Of a stretch of DNA of 64,000 nt, positions 17,325 to 26,032 are shown piece by piece. Position 1 is the stretch's first letter. Each line of letters begins with the position of its first letter. The translations under genes and the position numbers were made by a program. This DNA is from Desulfovibrio mangrovi (GTDB taxonomy: Bacteria > Desulfobacterota > Desulfovibrionia > Desulfovibrionales > Desulfovibrionaceae): NCBI RefSeq assembly GCF_026230175.1, contig NZ_CP104208.1, positions 682,001 to 746,000 of the forward strand. Reading direction: 5' to 3'. Below the pieces are notes generated by a model. The model was not told the origin of the DNA. It saw only the letters and a program-made list of their open reading frames with translations, and did not search any database.

Positions 17325-18644
17325 ATGTTGCAGGCCAAGAATTCATTGGGCGTCATCTTTTTTCCCGCGTTCGACTGGGCCATAAGCGCGACCCATCCCG
17401 AGCGGGAAGAGCGCCTTCTCTATACGCAGGATCAGCTGCGCGAAGAGGGGCTGTTCGATATCGAGGGCATCACCGAATACAAGCCGGAGATCGCCACCCG
17501 TGAGGACGTGGAACGCGTACACTTCTGCATCCCCGATGTCTCCACGGTATGCACCAAATCCCACCTCATTTCGGCGGGCGGTGCCATCAAGGCCGCTCAA
17601 CTGGTGATGGAGAAGAAGAAGGACAAGGCCTTCGCGCTGGTTCGTCCTCCCGGGCACCACGCCATGAAGGTGGTTCACGGCAACCGTGGGTTCTGCAACA
17701 TCAATATCGAAGCGGTGATGCTGGAACGCATCCGAGAGCAGTACGGGCCGTTGCGTGTCGCCATCATCGATACCGACTGCCACCACGGCGACGGTACGCA
17801 GGATATTTACTGGCACGACCGCAATACCCTGTTCATCTCCATCCATCAGGATGGCCGCACCCTGTATCCCGGCACCGGTTTCCCCATTGAACTTGGCGGG
17901 CCCAACGCGCTTGGCAAGACCCTGAACATTCCCCTGCCGCCCAATACGTCGGACAAGGGCTTCCTGCATGTCATAGACCATCTGGTGCTGCCCATTCTGG
18001 AAGACTTCAAGCCGGACCTGATCATCAATTCGGCAGGGCAGGACAATCATTTCTCCGACCCCATCACCAACATGAATTTCACGGCGCGCGGCTATGCGTT
18101 GCTGAACAAGAAGCTCAATCCCGACATTGCTGTGCTTGAAGGCGGCTACGCCATTCAGGGGGCGTTGCCCTATGTAAATCTGGGCATCTGCCTCGCCATG
18201 GCCGGGCTGGATTTCGATCATGTGATAGAGCCTGACCTTAATCCGGCAGCGATTGAACAGAGTCCGCAGGTCACCGAGTACATAGAGAAGCTGTCTGCAG
18301 AGCTGTTGAATCTCTATCGTAATCCGCCTGCTGTTCCCAAGCAGGGTGAGGTGAGCGGCGAGTTCTTTGTCCGGACCAAGGATATCTACTACGATACGGA
18401 CGGCATCAGCGAGAGTCAGGTGGAATCCGTAGTCATGTGTCCGGATTGTTCCGGTACGCTCAAAATCGAAACCTGGTCCACGGTGAATCCGCTGAGCGTG
18501 GGGATTCAGATTCCCATAGACGCCTGCGACCGTTGCCTCGGACTTGGACAGCGAATGCTTGAAGAGGCCCATGTAAAGGGCAACTACCGTTATATTCAAT
18601 GTATCAACCGTAAGGAAAAGCAGTACACGCATTATGGTTTTTAG
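17325..18644 (+). CDS. Histone-deacetylase-family amidohydrolase with C-terminal Cys4 module
   Basis: 439 residues. The arginase/deacetylase fold carries RPPGHHA (107-113, His pair 111-112) and DTDCHHGDG (149-157; likely zinc ligands D151 and H153), a SAGQD segment for the third zinc ligand and EGGYA with the transition-state Tyr. In bacteria such enzymes are zinc hydrolases on acetylated polyamines, acetoin-type or acetyl-lysine substrates. Beyond the usual domain, residues about 370-405 contain CPDC and CDRC, a rubredoxin-like or zinc-ribbon knuckle pair. The gene overlaps the TPR gene by 11 bases. Substrate is unknown. Confidence 0.87.
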   Translation: MLQAKNSLGVIFFPAFDWAISATHPEREERLLYTQDQLREEGLFDIEGITEYKPEIATREDVERVHFCIPDVSTVCTKSHLISAGGAIKAAQLVMEKKKDKAFALVRPPGHHAMKVVHGNRGFCNINIEAVMLERIREQYGPLRVAIIDTDCHHGDGTQDIYWHDRNTLFISIHQDGRTLYPGTGFPIELGGPNALGKTLNIPLPPNTSDKGFLHVIDHLVLPILEDFKPDLIINSAGQDNHFSDPITNMNFTARGYALLNKKLNPDIAVLEGGYAIQGALPYVNLGICLAMAGLDFDHVIEPDLNPAAIEQSPQVTEYIEKLSAELLNLYRNPPAVPKQGEVSGEFFVRTKDIYYDTDGISESQVESVVMCPDCSGTLKIETWSTVNPLSVGIQIPIDACDRCLGLGQRMLEEAHVKGNYRYIQCINRKEKQYTHYGF

Positions 18645-19899
18645 CGCATCTGTTCCGCGCCCGAAGAGGTTTTTCGAGGGCTCTTCGGGAGTTGGCAATA
18701 TCTTTTTGGGGTTACTGCTTCTTGTTGCTACGACTGTTTTTGCGACAGCCGCACAGGCGGAAGTACGACCCGATGTGAATCAGCTTGAGTCGCTTGCCGC
18801 AACAGCCCGGTGGGACAAGGTGAAGGCCGAAGCGCAAACAGCCATTCGTTCGGACATGCTGACTGATGCGGAGAAATCCGTTGCGCAGACCTATCTTGCT
18901 CTTGCCCATGTTCAGCAGGGGGAACCCGGTCCCGCTCTGGATGCCGCCGACAAGGCAGTGCAACTCGACGAGAGCAATGGCCGCAGCTGGCTCATGCGCG
19001 GTACGGCCTACATGATGCTGCGTCAGCTGGATGCCGCTGAAAAGGATTTCTCCAAGGCGTTGCAGAAGTCTCCCGGAATGTGGGAAGCCTGCCGCAACCT
19101 CGCCGAACTGGCGCAGGCACGGGGAGATTTTCCCACCGCGCTGGACTGGTTCGGCAAGGCAACGGCCCTTGCCCCGAAGAACATTGATCTCGGCATGGAA
19201 TACGCTTTGCTGCTGCATTCCCTCGGCCTGCATGCAAAGGCCGATGATGCCATAACCAATGTGATTGTTGTGGCGCAGGATACGCCTGCGCTGTTCAATA
19301 ACCGCGGGATGATCCGGCTGGCGCTGGACAGGTATGAGGAAGCCCTTTCTGATTTTTCCCGCGCCATCGCTATTGATCCCGCATTTGAGGAAGCTCTGGT
19401 AAATCGCGGCAACGTGTTGCGCGCCTTCAAACGCTATGATGAATCGTTGGCAGACTTCGCTTCGGGCATTGCGCTGCATCCCAAGTCCGTGAAATTGCTG
19501 GTTGGCAGGGCGTATACGCTTTCTGCCATGAGCCAGTACCACGCGGCAGCGGCGGATATGGCCGCCGCCTACAGTCAGGGCAATGTTGATCCATATATTC
19601 TTAATGAGTATGCATGGTTCCTTGCTACATGTCCTGATGCGGGCGTACGCGATGGAGCCCGCGCTGTGAAGATGGCAAAGGAAGCCATAGAGCTTTCCGC
19701 CGGTCCCATTCCGGGGTATTTTGATACGCTGGCGGCTGCCTTTGCCGAATCAGGCGAGTACATCAAGGCTGTTGAGGCGCAGAGACAGGCAATTTTCATC
19801 GGACAGCAGGCCGGATTGCCCAGGGCGCAGCTTGAAGAATGGGCGTCCCGTCTGGAAGGCTATTCTCAGGGCGTTCCCTACCGCAACAATCTGCCGTAA
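18634..19899 (+). CDS. Exported tetratricopeptide-repeat protein
   Basis: 421 residues. A short positively charged start and a hydrophobic stretch (about 22-41, ending AQA) look like a signal peptide or anchor. At least eight TPR units follow (for example ALDAADKAVQLDESNGRSW, ALSDFSRAIAIDPAFEEA). They should form a solenoid for protein binding in the periplasm. Its start lies inside the deacetylase-like gene (11-base overlap), so the two are translated together and may work together, although one is predicted cytoplasmic and the other exported. No close family name is evident. Confidence 0.75.
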   Translation: MVFSASVPRPKRFFEGSSGVGNIFLGLLLLVATTVFATAAQAEVRPDVNQLESLAATARWDKVKAEAQTAIRSDMLTDAEKSVAQTYLALAHVQQGEPGPALDAADKAVQLDESNGRSWLMRGTAYMMLRQLDAAEKDFSKALQKSPGMWEACRNLAELAQARGDFPTALDWFGKATALAPKNIDLGMEYALLLHSLGLHAKADDAITNVIVVAQDTPALFNNRGMIRLALDRYEEALSDFSRAIAIDPAFEEALVNRGNVLRAFKRYDESLADFASGIALHPKSVKLLVGRAYTLSAMSQYHAAAADMAAAYSQGNVDPYILNEYAWFLATCPDAGVRDGARAVKMAKEAIELSAGPIPGYFDTLAAAFAESGEYIKAVEAQRQAIFIGQQAGLPRAQLEEWASRLEGYSQGVPYRNNLP

Positions 19900-19937
19900 T
19901 ATTGCATTATTGATCAGTAAGACATAAGGATACTCTC

Positions 19938-20666
19938 ATGGCTCGCAAAAAGACCCCCGCAGAAAATGTAGTAATAGACACCAAGGCCGTCACGCCTGCA
20001 TCCAGGGAGCCCTGTTCTCCCATCGATACCTACTGGACCATGCGTCTTGAGGAATTGAAGGAGGCGTTGGAGGCCAATAATTTCGAGGTGTTCATTGCCG
20101 AGAACACCGAAGCGGCGGGCAAGGTGTTTCTGGAGACCATTCTTCCCACGCTGAAGGATGCCAAGACCGTTACCTTTGGCGGTTCCATGACACTCACGGC
20201 GACGGGCGTTGTGGATGCAGTTCGCGCCAACCCCGCCCTTGAGGTCATTGATACGTTTGACAAGTCCCTCACCCGGGAAGAGGTGCTGGCCCGCCGCAGG
20301 CTTTCTCTGCTTGCGGACGTGTTTCTCACCGGGACCAACGCCGTGACCGAATGCGGCAAGCTGGTGAATCTGGATATGATCGGAAACCGCGTGGGCGGCA
20401 TCAACTACGGGCCCAACCACGTAGTGCTGTTCATCGGGCGCAACAAGATTGTTGATACCGTGCAGGATGCCATGACCCGCATCAAGGAATACGTTGCCCC
20501 CGTGAATGCCATGCGCCTGAACAAGAAGACCCCGTGCCGCCAGACATCGCGCTGCATGGACTGTTCAAGCCCTGATCGTATCTGCAATATATGGACGATA
20601 ACGGAGAAGTCCTTCCCAAAGGGGCGCATCCGTATTGTACTGATAAATGAAGATGCTGGATTCTAG
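19938..20666 (+). CDS. LUD-domain protein (LutC/YkgG family)
   Basis: 242 residues with one LUD domain: residues about 30-200 include FGGSMTL, DVFLTGTNAVTECGKLVNLD and RVGGINYGPNHVVLFIG, all standard for the family. A cysteine-rich end (PC..TSRCMDCSSPDRIC) resembles the extended LUD proteins of anaerobes and could bind a metal. LUD proteins take part in lactate or organic-acid oxidation with LutA/LutB; those partners are not in this window. It is followed by the fused acyl-CoA ligase, which supports a role in acid-to-acyl-CoA metabolism. AAGGA precedes the ATG. Confidence 0.88.
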   Translation: MARKKTPAENVVIDTKAVTPASREPCSPIDTYWTMRLEELKEALEANNFEVFIAENTEAAGKVFLETILPTLKDAKTVTFGGSMTLTATGVVDAVRANPALEVIDTFDKSLTREEVLARRRLSLLADVFLTGTNAVTECGKLVNLDMIGNRVGGINYGPNHVVLFIGRNKIVDTVQDAMTRIKEYVAPVNAMRLNKKTPCRQTSRCMDCSSPDRICNIWTITEKSFPKGRIRIVLINEDAGF

Positions 20667-20698
20667 GAGCGTCTGAACGATCATACTGTAGCAAACAT

Positions 20699-20730
20699 AT
20701 CGGCAGTTCTTCTTACGGAGAGCTGCCGAT
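20699..20730 (+). promoter_or_regulatory. Hairpin after the LUD gene
   Basis: ATCGGCAG (20699-20706) and CTGCCGAT (20723-20730) with a 16-base loop. It starts 33 bases after the LUD stop. There is no T run, so it may be a weak terminator or the first element of the long leader of the ligase gene. Confidence 0.5.
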
Positions 20731-20816
20731 TGTGTATGGTCTGTCGGGATGGTCCGGCGTGTGCTCTCAAGTACGCGACTGGACTCCAGGACGTCAGACG
20801 TTCAGCGGGAGAGAGA

Positions 20817-20853
20817 CCTGCAGGCGCACCGGCTATGCCGCACCGCCCGCAGG
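20817..20853 (+). promoter_or_regulatory. Nested hairpin in a 330-base leader of the acyl-CoA ligase gene
   Basis: Three stacked helices: CCTGC/GCAGG (20817-20821, 20849-20853), GGCG/CGCC (20823-20826, 20844-20847) and CGGC/GCCG (20830-20833, 20837-20840). A symmetric CAC/CAC internal loop and a TAT apex separate them. It lies about 150 bases ahead of the ATG at 21001, within a non-coding stretch (20667-21000) that shows no credible gene. It could be part of a riboswitch or a protein-binding leader; I do not recognise a known class. Confidence 0.5.
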
Positions 20854-21000
20854 AGAGTGTGCCCCGCCCTTTGCGTCCGTTTTCTCAGGGCGCAGGTTCG
20901 AGAATTGGAGGAAGAAACCGCACACAGCACACTGTAGCCAATCCAGCTCCGACGGCCCGGAACTTCGATGTAGCAACCATTCATCACCGGACGGAGAGAT

Positions 21001-23085
21001 ATGTTCCTGAACGAACACCTGAGCAAGATTTTGTTTGGCGAGGCTGGAATCAACGTACCCCAAGGGGTGCTCCTTACTCCTGACAGCGTGGAGGTGCCTG
21101 CCTCCATACCCGCGCCGTGGTACCTGAAGGCGCAGGTTCTTACTGGCGGGCGCGGCAAGGCGGGCGGCATTCTGCGTGCCGAAACGCCGGAAGCCTTCAA
21201 GGAATGCGCTGACAGGATATTCGGCATGACCATCAAGGGCCATCCCGTGCCTTTCATCCGTGTGGAACCTGCAACGGATATCCGCAAGGAATGCTATCTT
21301 TCCTTTGTTCTTTCCCGCGAGCGGAAGGATCTTCTGCTGACCACCAGCCGTGCAGGCGGCATGGAGGTCGAAAATGCCTCCGGGCAGGAAAAACCCCTCA
21401 TTCAGCGTGTTTCCATCGACGCGGGCTTGCGCGATCATCATTTGCGGGCCGCGTTCTTTGAAATGGGTGTGGACAAGGCCTATTGGCCCGGCTTCCGCGA
21501 TCTTGCCAACAAGCTCTACGCCGCGGTGCGCGACAACGGCCTGCTGCTGGCGGAAATCAATCCGCTGGTGCTGACCGGAGAAGGCGAATGGGTGGCGTTG
21601 GACGGCAAGGTGGAGCTTGATGACAACGTGGTGGAAATGCGCCCCGACACGCTGGAGCGCTTTTACACCCCCGAGCATTATTCCCGCGAGGAAACTCTCG
21701 CCCGTGAAGCAGGCCTCAGCTACGTGGAACTCAAAGGCTGGGTGGGCATTCTGGTGAACGGTGCAGGGCTTGCCATGGCCACCATGGACCTGCTCAATTT
21801 CAACGGCCTGACTGCCGCCAACTTCATGGACCTTGGGGGCGCCGCCAACCGCGAACGCATGCAACGGGCACTGGATCTTCTGTTCCAGAACACCAATGTG
21901 CGCTCCGTATTCATCAACCTGTTCGGCGGCATTGTTTCCTGTGCTGAAGTGGCCAGAGCGCTGCTTGCCGTGCTGGACGGGAATCGTTCGCCAAAGCCGC
22001 TTGTTGTCCGCATGGCCGGTTTCGAATCCGAGGAAGGCCGTCGCCTGCTCAAGGAAGCCGCGCATCCCGACATCTTTATCGCCACGGAAATGCATGAAGC
22101 CCTGGAGCACCTGCGTACCATCAAGCCGCAGGATGCCCCCACCTACGATTATCCGCTCATTGAAGAGGCTGCTCCCAAGCCGCCCGTGGGCCGCATTGAA
22201 TCCGGTCGCAGCATCGGGCTTGGTCTTGGTGCCGGGTCCAACGTGCTGGTGCAGGGCATTACCGGCAAAGTTGCCCAGCGCCATGTGCAGCTGATGCAGG
22301 AGTTCGGCACCCGTATTGTTGCTGGCGTCACTCCCTTCAAGGGCGGTACCGAGGTACTCGGCGTGCCGGTGTATGACTCGGTGCACGAGGCATGCAGGCA
22401 TCACAGGATTGATGCCTCCATTATCTTCGTACCCGCTCCCTTTGCGCCGGACGCCGTGCTGGAAGCAGCAGCGGAGGAGGTGCCGTGGGTGGTATGCATT
22501 ACGGAAGGCATTGCCCAGTCGGCCATGCTTTCCGCACTCAAGAATATCCCCCCGTCCCGGACAAGGGTCATCGGGCCGAATACCCCCGGTGTCATTGTGC
22601 CCCGCCAGACCAAGATCGGCATCATGCCGGGATATGTGTTCGAACCCGGTCATGTGGCCGTATTCTCGCGTTCAGGCACGCTCACCTATGAGGCCTGTTC
22701 GCGCCTGTCTGCTGCAGGCATCGGCCAGTCCGTATCCGTGGGGATCGGCGGTGATTCTTTCATTGGTACCAACTTCATCGACCTGTGCGAAATCGTCCGC
22801 GATGACGACAATACGCATGCGGTGCTGGTGCTGGGTGAAGTGGGCGGCTCCGCGGAAGAAGAGCTGGCGCGTTATGTGCGTGAGACAGGATTCGAGAAGC
22901 CGATCATTTCCTTTATCGCTGCCCGCACTGCGCCTCCCGGCAAGCGTCTGGGGCATGCAGGAGCCATTCTGGATGAAAAGACCGGTGGTGTGGTAGGTAA
23001 GCTGCAGGCCATGCGTGATGCCGGATTCACCATCTGTCCCGACCTTGCCCGCCTGCCAGAACTGGTGAAGAAGGCCATGGGCTAG
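21001..23085 (+). CDS. Fused succinyl-/acetyl-CoA ligase (beta-ATP-grasp + alpha subunits)
   Basis: 694 residues. Residues 1-390 resemble Suc[17 protein letters not shown] (ATP-grasp), [12 protein letters not shown] and [11 protein letters not shown]. Residues about 400-694 resemble Suc[11 protein letters not shown] (CoA-binding), SRSGTLTYE and the phospho-histidine loop KRLGHAGAI with catalytic H652. Normally the two are separate genes; here they are one chain in beta-alpha order. It should form an acyl-CoA with ATP or GTP, or make ATP from acyl-CoA. The substrate (succinate, acetate or another acid) is not fixed by the sequence. GGAGAG precedes the start. A structured leader lies upstream. 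Confidence 0.85.
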   Translation: MFLNEHLSKILFGEAGINVPQGVLLTPDSVEVPASIPAPWYLKAQVLTGGRGKAGGILRAETPEAFKECADRIFGMTIKGHPVPFIRVEPATDIRKECYLSFVLSRERKDLLLTTSRAGGMEVENASGQEKPLIQRVSIDAGLRDHHLRAAFFEMGVDKAYWPGFRDLANKLYAAVRDNGLLLAEINPLVLTGEGEWVALDGKVELDDNVVEMRPDTLERFYTPEHYSREETLAREAGLSYVELKGWVGILVNGAGLAMATMDLLNFNGLTAANFMDLGGAANRERMQRALDLLFQNTNVRSVFINLFGGIVSCAEVARALLAVLDGNRSPKPLVVRMAGFESEEGRRLLKEAAHPDIFIATEMHEALEHLRTIKPQDAPTYDYPLIEEAAPKPPVGRIESGRSIGLGLGAGSNVLVQGITGKVAQRHVQLMQEFGTRIVAGVTPFKGGTEVLGVPVYDSVHEACRHHRIDASIIFVPAPFAPDAVLEAAAEEVPWVVCITEGIAQSAMLSALKNIPPSRTRVIGPNTPGVIVPRQTKIGIMPGYVFEPGHVAVFSRSGTLTYEACSRLSAAGIGQSVSVGIGGDSFIGTNFIDLCEIVRDDDNTHAVLVLGEVGGSAEEELARYVRETGFEKPIISFIAARTAPPGKRLGHAGAILDEKTGGVVGKLQAMRDAGFTICPDLARLPELVKKAMG

Positions 23086-23221
23086 GGGGGGGAGACGGAC
23101 GCAGGAGTCTCAGTTCTTTTAACCGCAAGACTCGGATGTTCGGCTGTCAGGTACAGGCCCTTTGACGTCCGCATTGATACTGTCGTTGCAGTCTCGGTAA
23201 GACTGAAGCGAGCAGAGCCCT

Positions 23222-23271
23222 GAATAGAAAAGAACAAGGGGCAACGCGAGCCCGGATTGCGTTGCCCCTTG
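23222..23271 (-). terminator. Intrinsic terminator facing the small Cys/His-rich ORF
   Basis: A 13-bp perfect stem CAAGGGGCAACGC/GCGTTGCCCCTTG (23235-23247, 23259-23271) with an 11-base loop. On the minus strand it is followed by TTCTTTTCTATT; on the plus strand no T run follows. So its orientation fits a minus-strand gene above it, although it may also stop the ligase transcript. Confidence 0.65.
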
Positions 23272-23391
23272 TCTGCGTTCATCTGCTTTGTATGGGGTTT
23301 GGGTGGGGCTGTCGAGGAGCACAGTCCGATGCAAAGGCAGATGAAGCAAGGTGTCGGTTAGCCTGCGAATATGAAATCTGTTGCGCGAATC

Positions 23392-23622
23392 CTAGGCATG
23401 GTACCGGAGGTGGTGAGGGCATGTGGCGCGCGTTTGCGTGCACATGCTGCTGAGGCACAGATGCTGTTGCTGGTGGTACATGGGGCGGCATCTGTTTTTC
23501 CTGTCGCCGGTGCTGCACAGGGTGCGGCGGCGGAAGGAAAGCAGGTCTGAGGTGGCGCGCATGACCTTGACACAAGACGAGACAGCTAGCGCATAAAGAG
23601 CGGTTCCCACTACGATTTCCAT
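23392..23622 (-). CDS. Small Cys/His-rich protein, unrecognised
   Basis: 76 residues starting MEIVVGTALYALAVSSC. The first 18 residues are hydrophobic (possible membrane anchor). The rest is basic and holds seven further Cys and seven His, in clusters such as CRPMYHQQQHLC and CPHHLRYH, as in metal-binding peptides. Support for coding: AGGGGG seven bases before the ATG, a plausible promoter 50 bases upstream, a terminator on the same strand downstream and G+C-rich third codon positions. An overlapping proline-rich ORF in another frame lacks a start signal. No homologue is recognised. Confidence 0.45.
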   Translation of the reverse strand: MEIVVGTALYALAVSSCVKVMRATSDLLSFRRRTLCSTGDRKNRCRPMYHQQQHLCLSSMCTQTRATCPHHLRYHA

Positions 23623-23678
23623 AGTATTTCCCCCTACTGTTCTTGGTTGAAAGAACACTCAAAGATGCTCTGGAGTCG

Positions 23679-23727
23679 AATCTACGCTTATCATTCCTTT
23701 AATCAAGCATAATTTGATTGATCAATC
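23679..23727 (-). promoter_or_regulatory. Putative promoter and palindrome of the small Cys/His ORF
   Basis: TTGATT (23701-23706) and TAGATT (23679-23684) with a 16-base spacer on the minus strand. Ten bases upstream of the -35 is a perfect palindrome GATTGATCAATC (23716-23727), a candidate operator. Confidence 0.42.
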
Positions 23728-24036
23728 TTATTGAAACAAGATGAAACGCTGCAACTATGAACTGCAAAATGCAATTTGCATGTTGTGAACTTCAGTTCTT
23801 GTAATGTTTGTGTTGTGCTGCTTGAGTGTCTTGCTGTGTTGCGACAGATTTTTTCCATAATTGTACTTTTCAGAAAGTGACGTATTGCATGTGTGCATGT
23901 CTGTAGGGAGATGGATTCTGGTGGGCGAAGCATATTGGGGACGTGGCTTGCGGGAAGAGAAGAACGTCTCGCGTTCGGAAATCAGTGCGGTAATGCGCCA
24001 TGTAAGGGTGAGTCTTTACTGGGGAGCCAGCAAACA
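23728..24036. other. Intergenic region without a supported gene
   Basis: AT-rich on the left, with ATGCAAATTGCAT-like repeats near 23765-23785. Short ORFs exist but lack a ribosome site and have no recognisable motif. No other structure is seen. Confidence 0.35.
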
Positions 24037-24068
24037 AATAAGGCCGGAAGCATGACGCTTCCGGCCTT
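24037..24068 (-). terminator. Terminator of the GT39/PAP2 operon
   Basis: Stem AAGGCCGGAAGC/GCTTCCGGCCTT (24040-24051, 24057-24068) with a 5-base loop; the T tail on the minus strand is weak (TATTTGTTTG). Confidence 0.7.
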
Positions 24069-24090
24069 GTTCAGGTTTTGGCAATGGGTA

Positions 24091-26031
24091 TTATTCCATA
24101 TCCGGCGGGGCTGCCAGCTCTGGTGTCGAGCGGCGGATGGCCAGCAGGTATTCGTTGCTGGGCTTGGGATCCACCAGCATCTGGCGATGCACTATCTGCA
24201 TGCCTTCCGGCTTGTTGGGCCATTCTTCCCAGTGTTTCTGGCGTATGGCCACAACGACATCGGGGTGTTCTTGCACGAAGGTGTCCAGTTCAGCCCAGTC
24301 GTTCGTTTCGAAGATGTTTGACTTGGCATAGTAGGAGTACGTGCCGGAGTAAATGCGGTAGCTGGCCGGTGCAAAGCCGTTGAGCAGGTAGCTGCGCATG
24401 ATCGTCGCCTGTGCCTTGGGACTCATGATGGCATCAAGCGAAGGTGCTGTTATGGTGCCGAGAGGCAGTATGAAGGCTGTGACGCAGGCTGCGAGCAGCA
24501 GCAGGCCGCCTTCGCCTCGGCGGGGGGCCGCAATCCACAGGGTGGCGGCACAGACACCGGCAATGGCGGCAAGGTAGTCCCAACCGGCAAGCTGCACATG
24601 GAAGGGGTTGTTGAAGAATTCAAGATAGACAAGGCCGCCGGCAACGCCTGCAAAAAGCAGGGCGAACAGGCGGAACATCATGCGGCAACGTCCGGGCGTG
24701 AGGCGCATCAAGCCGCGCGCGCTCAGAATGGCGAGCAGCGGGAAAAGGGGCATCAGGTACACCGGCAGCTTGATGCTGATGGCGGACAGCAGGCCAAAAC
24801 CGGAAAGCAGGGAAATCCAGACATAGGCAAGGCCCATGCGTTCGGGTTGACGGGTGGCCCAGAGGTTCTTGTAGAACTGGACACCGAAGAGGCGCTCCCA
24901 CGGTACGGTGATGAGCAGGAAGGTCCACGGCACCATTACGCCTGACAAGGTGGCGAAGTAGAACCACCAGGGCTGTCCGTGGTGCCAGGTGTCCGTGGCG
25001 CGCTTGATGATCTGCTGCTGGAAGATGTTGCGCAGGTAATCGGGATCTTCAGTGAAGTAGGCCGCGCTGACCCACGTAAGACATACGGCGGTCATGACGC
25101 CGAACCCGATGGCGACGTCCCAGCCGAGCAGGCGCTTGAAGCGGAATCGCCAGATGGTGAACAGAATGATGGAGATAATGGGGAAGGCAAGACCCAGCGG
25201 GCCCTTGGTAAGCGTTGCAATACCTGCGAAGAAGAAGCCGAGCACTATCCAGCCGAAGGCGCTTTCCTTCTGCCAGCCCTTGAAGAGGCAGAGATGGGAG
25301 AGCGTGATAAGCGTGGCAAAGAGCAGGTCCATGCGGGAGTAGTGCATCATGCCCACCGTGAAGAAGGTGGAGAGCAGTATCAGGCCGGCCGCAAAAGCGG
25401 TCTTCTTGTCTTCGCCGAGAGCCCGCGCAAAAAGGTAGGTAACCCACGTGAACAGCAGGCCGGAAACTGCAGCGCCAAGCATGAAGAGCTTGGGCGATGC
25501 TTCACCTACGAACGGGTAGAGTGCCTTGAGCAGCCAGAAGTAGACCGGCGGCTTGTCTGGATAGGGGATACCGTTCAGGTACAGTACGATCCATTTTTTG
25601 GCATTGATGACGTGTTCGAAGACGTTGGCATAGCGGATTTCATCCGAGAACCACAGGGCGCGGCTGTCCAGCGTGAACCATGTCTGCAGCGCCACGATGG
25701 CAAACAGGGTGAGCATGGGCAGATAGGACAGCGCGTCGAAGCAGTGATCCAGCAGGCCCTTGGGGACCGGCACAGGCTGGGGGGCTGGCTGCGTGTCTTC
25801 CTCTGCTGCGGCAGGGGCAGCTTTGGTATCGCCCTGCGACTCGGCATCGGCTTCGCCGCTGGCGGGGATATGTTCGGCGGATGCGGAATCCGTTTGCACA
25901 GATTCTATCCGGGGCGTCGTTTCTGCGCTTCCGGCTTCCGGGCTGCCTGCCTGTTCATTCTTTTCGGACGTGTCGGAAGAGTCGGGCATGGGCCAGTCGT
26001 TAGATTTGGGGCGCTCGGGGGAATCGGTCAT
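24091..26031 (-). CDS. ArnT-like glycosyltransferase family 39 protein
   Basis: 646 residues. The first ~95 are acidic and disordered, rich in Glu, Ala, Ser and Pro. About twelve membrane helices follow. The first periplasmic loop carries the GT-C acidic pair in RALWFSDEIRYANVFE, with PDKPPVYFWLLK close by, as in ArnT and protein-mannosyl transferases that take sugars from undecaprenyl carriers. The acceptor (lipid A, protein or glycan) is unknown. The start at 26031 lies one base after the stop of the upstream PAP2 gene (TGA-g-ATG). The long acidic N-terminus is unusual for the family. Confidence 0.85.
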   Translation of the reverse strand: MTDSPERPKSNDWPMPDSSDTSEKNEQAGSPEAGSAETTPRIESVQTDSASAEHIPASGEADAESQGDTKAAPAAAEEDTQPAPQPVPVPKGLLDHCFDALSYLPMLTLFAIVALQTWFTLDSRALWFSDEIRYANVFEHVINAKKWIVLYLNGIPYPDKPPVYFWLLKALYPFVGEASPKLFMLGAAVSGLLFTWVTYLFARALGEDKKTAFAAGLILLSTFFTVGMMHYSRMDLLFATLITLSHLCLFKGWQKESAFGWIVLGFFFAGIATLTKGPLGLAFPIISIILFTIWRFRFKRLLGWDVAIGFGVMTAVCLTWVSAAYFTEDPDYLRNIFQQQIIKRATDTWHHGQPWWFYFATLSGVMVPWTFLLITVPWERLFGVQFYKNLWATRQPERMGLAYVWISLLSGFGLLSAISIKLPVYLMPLFPLLAILSARGLMRLTPGRCRMMFRLFALLFAGVAGGLVYLEFFNNPFHVQLAGWDYLAAIAGVCAATLWIAAPRRGEGGLLLLAACVTAFILPLGTITAPSLDAIMSPKAQATIMRSYLLNGFAPASYRIYSGTYSYYAKSNIFETNDWAELDTFVQEHPDVVVAIRQKHWEEWPNKPEGMQIVHRQMLVDPKPSNEYLLAIRRSTPELAAPPDME

Positions 26032-26032
26032 C

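Noticed and set aside
20800-20940. Glycine riboswitch in the ligase leader
   Set aside because: Short resemblances (GGGAGAG, TCTCAGG) exist, but the conserved GCCGAAGG core and AAAAGGAC motif are missing.
20833-22653. 606-residue ORF antisense to the fused acyl-CoA ligase
   Set aside because: Shadow frame: the plus strand carries the full conserved ligase motifs, and the minus translation has no recognisable domain and no ribosome site.
23279-23662. 127-residue proline-rich ORF overlapping the small Cys/His ORF
   Set aside because: No ribosome site; the overlapping 76-residue frame has better start and codon bias.
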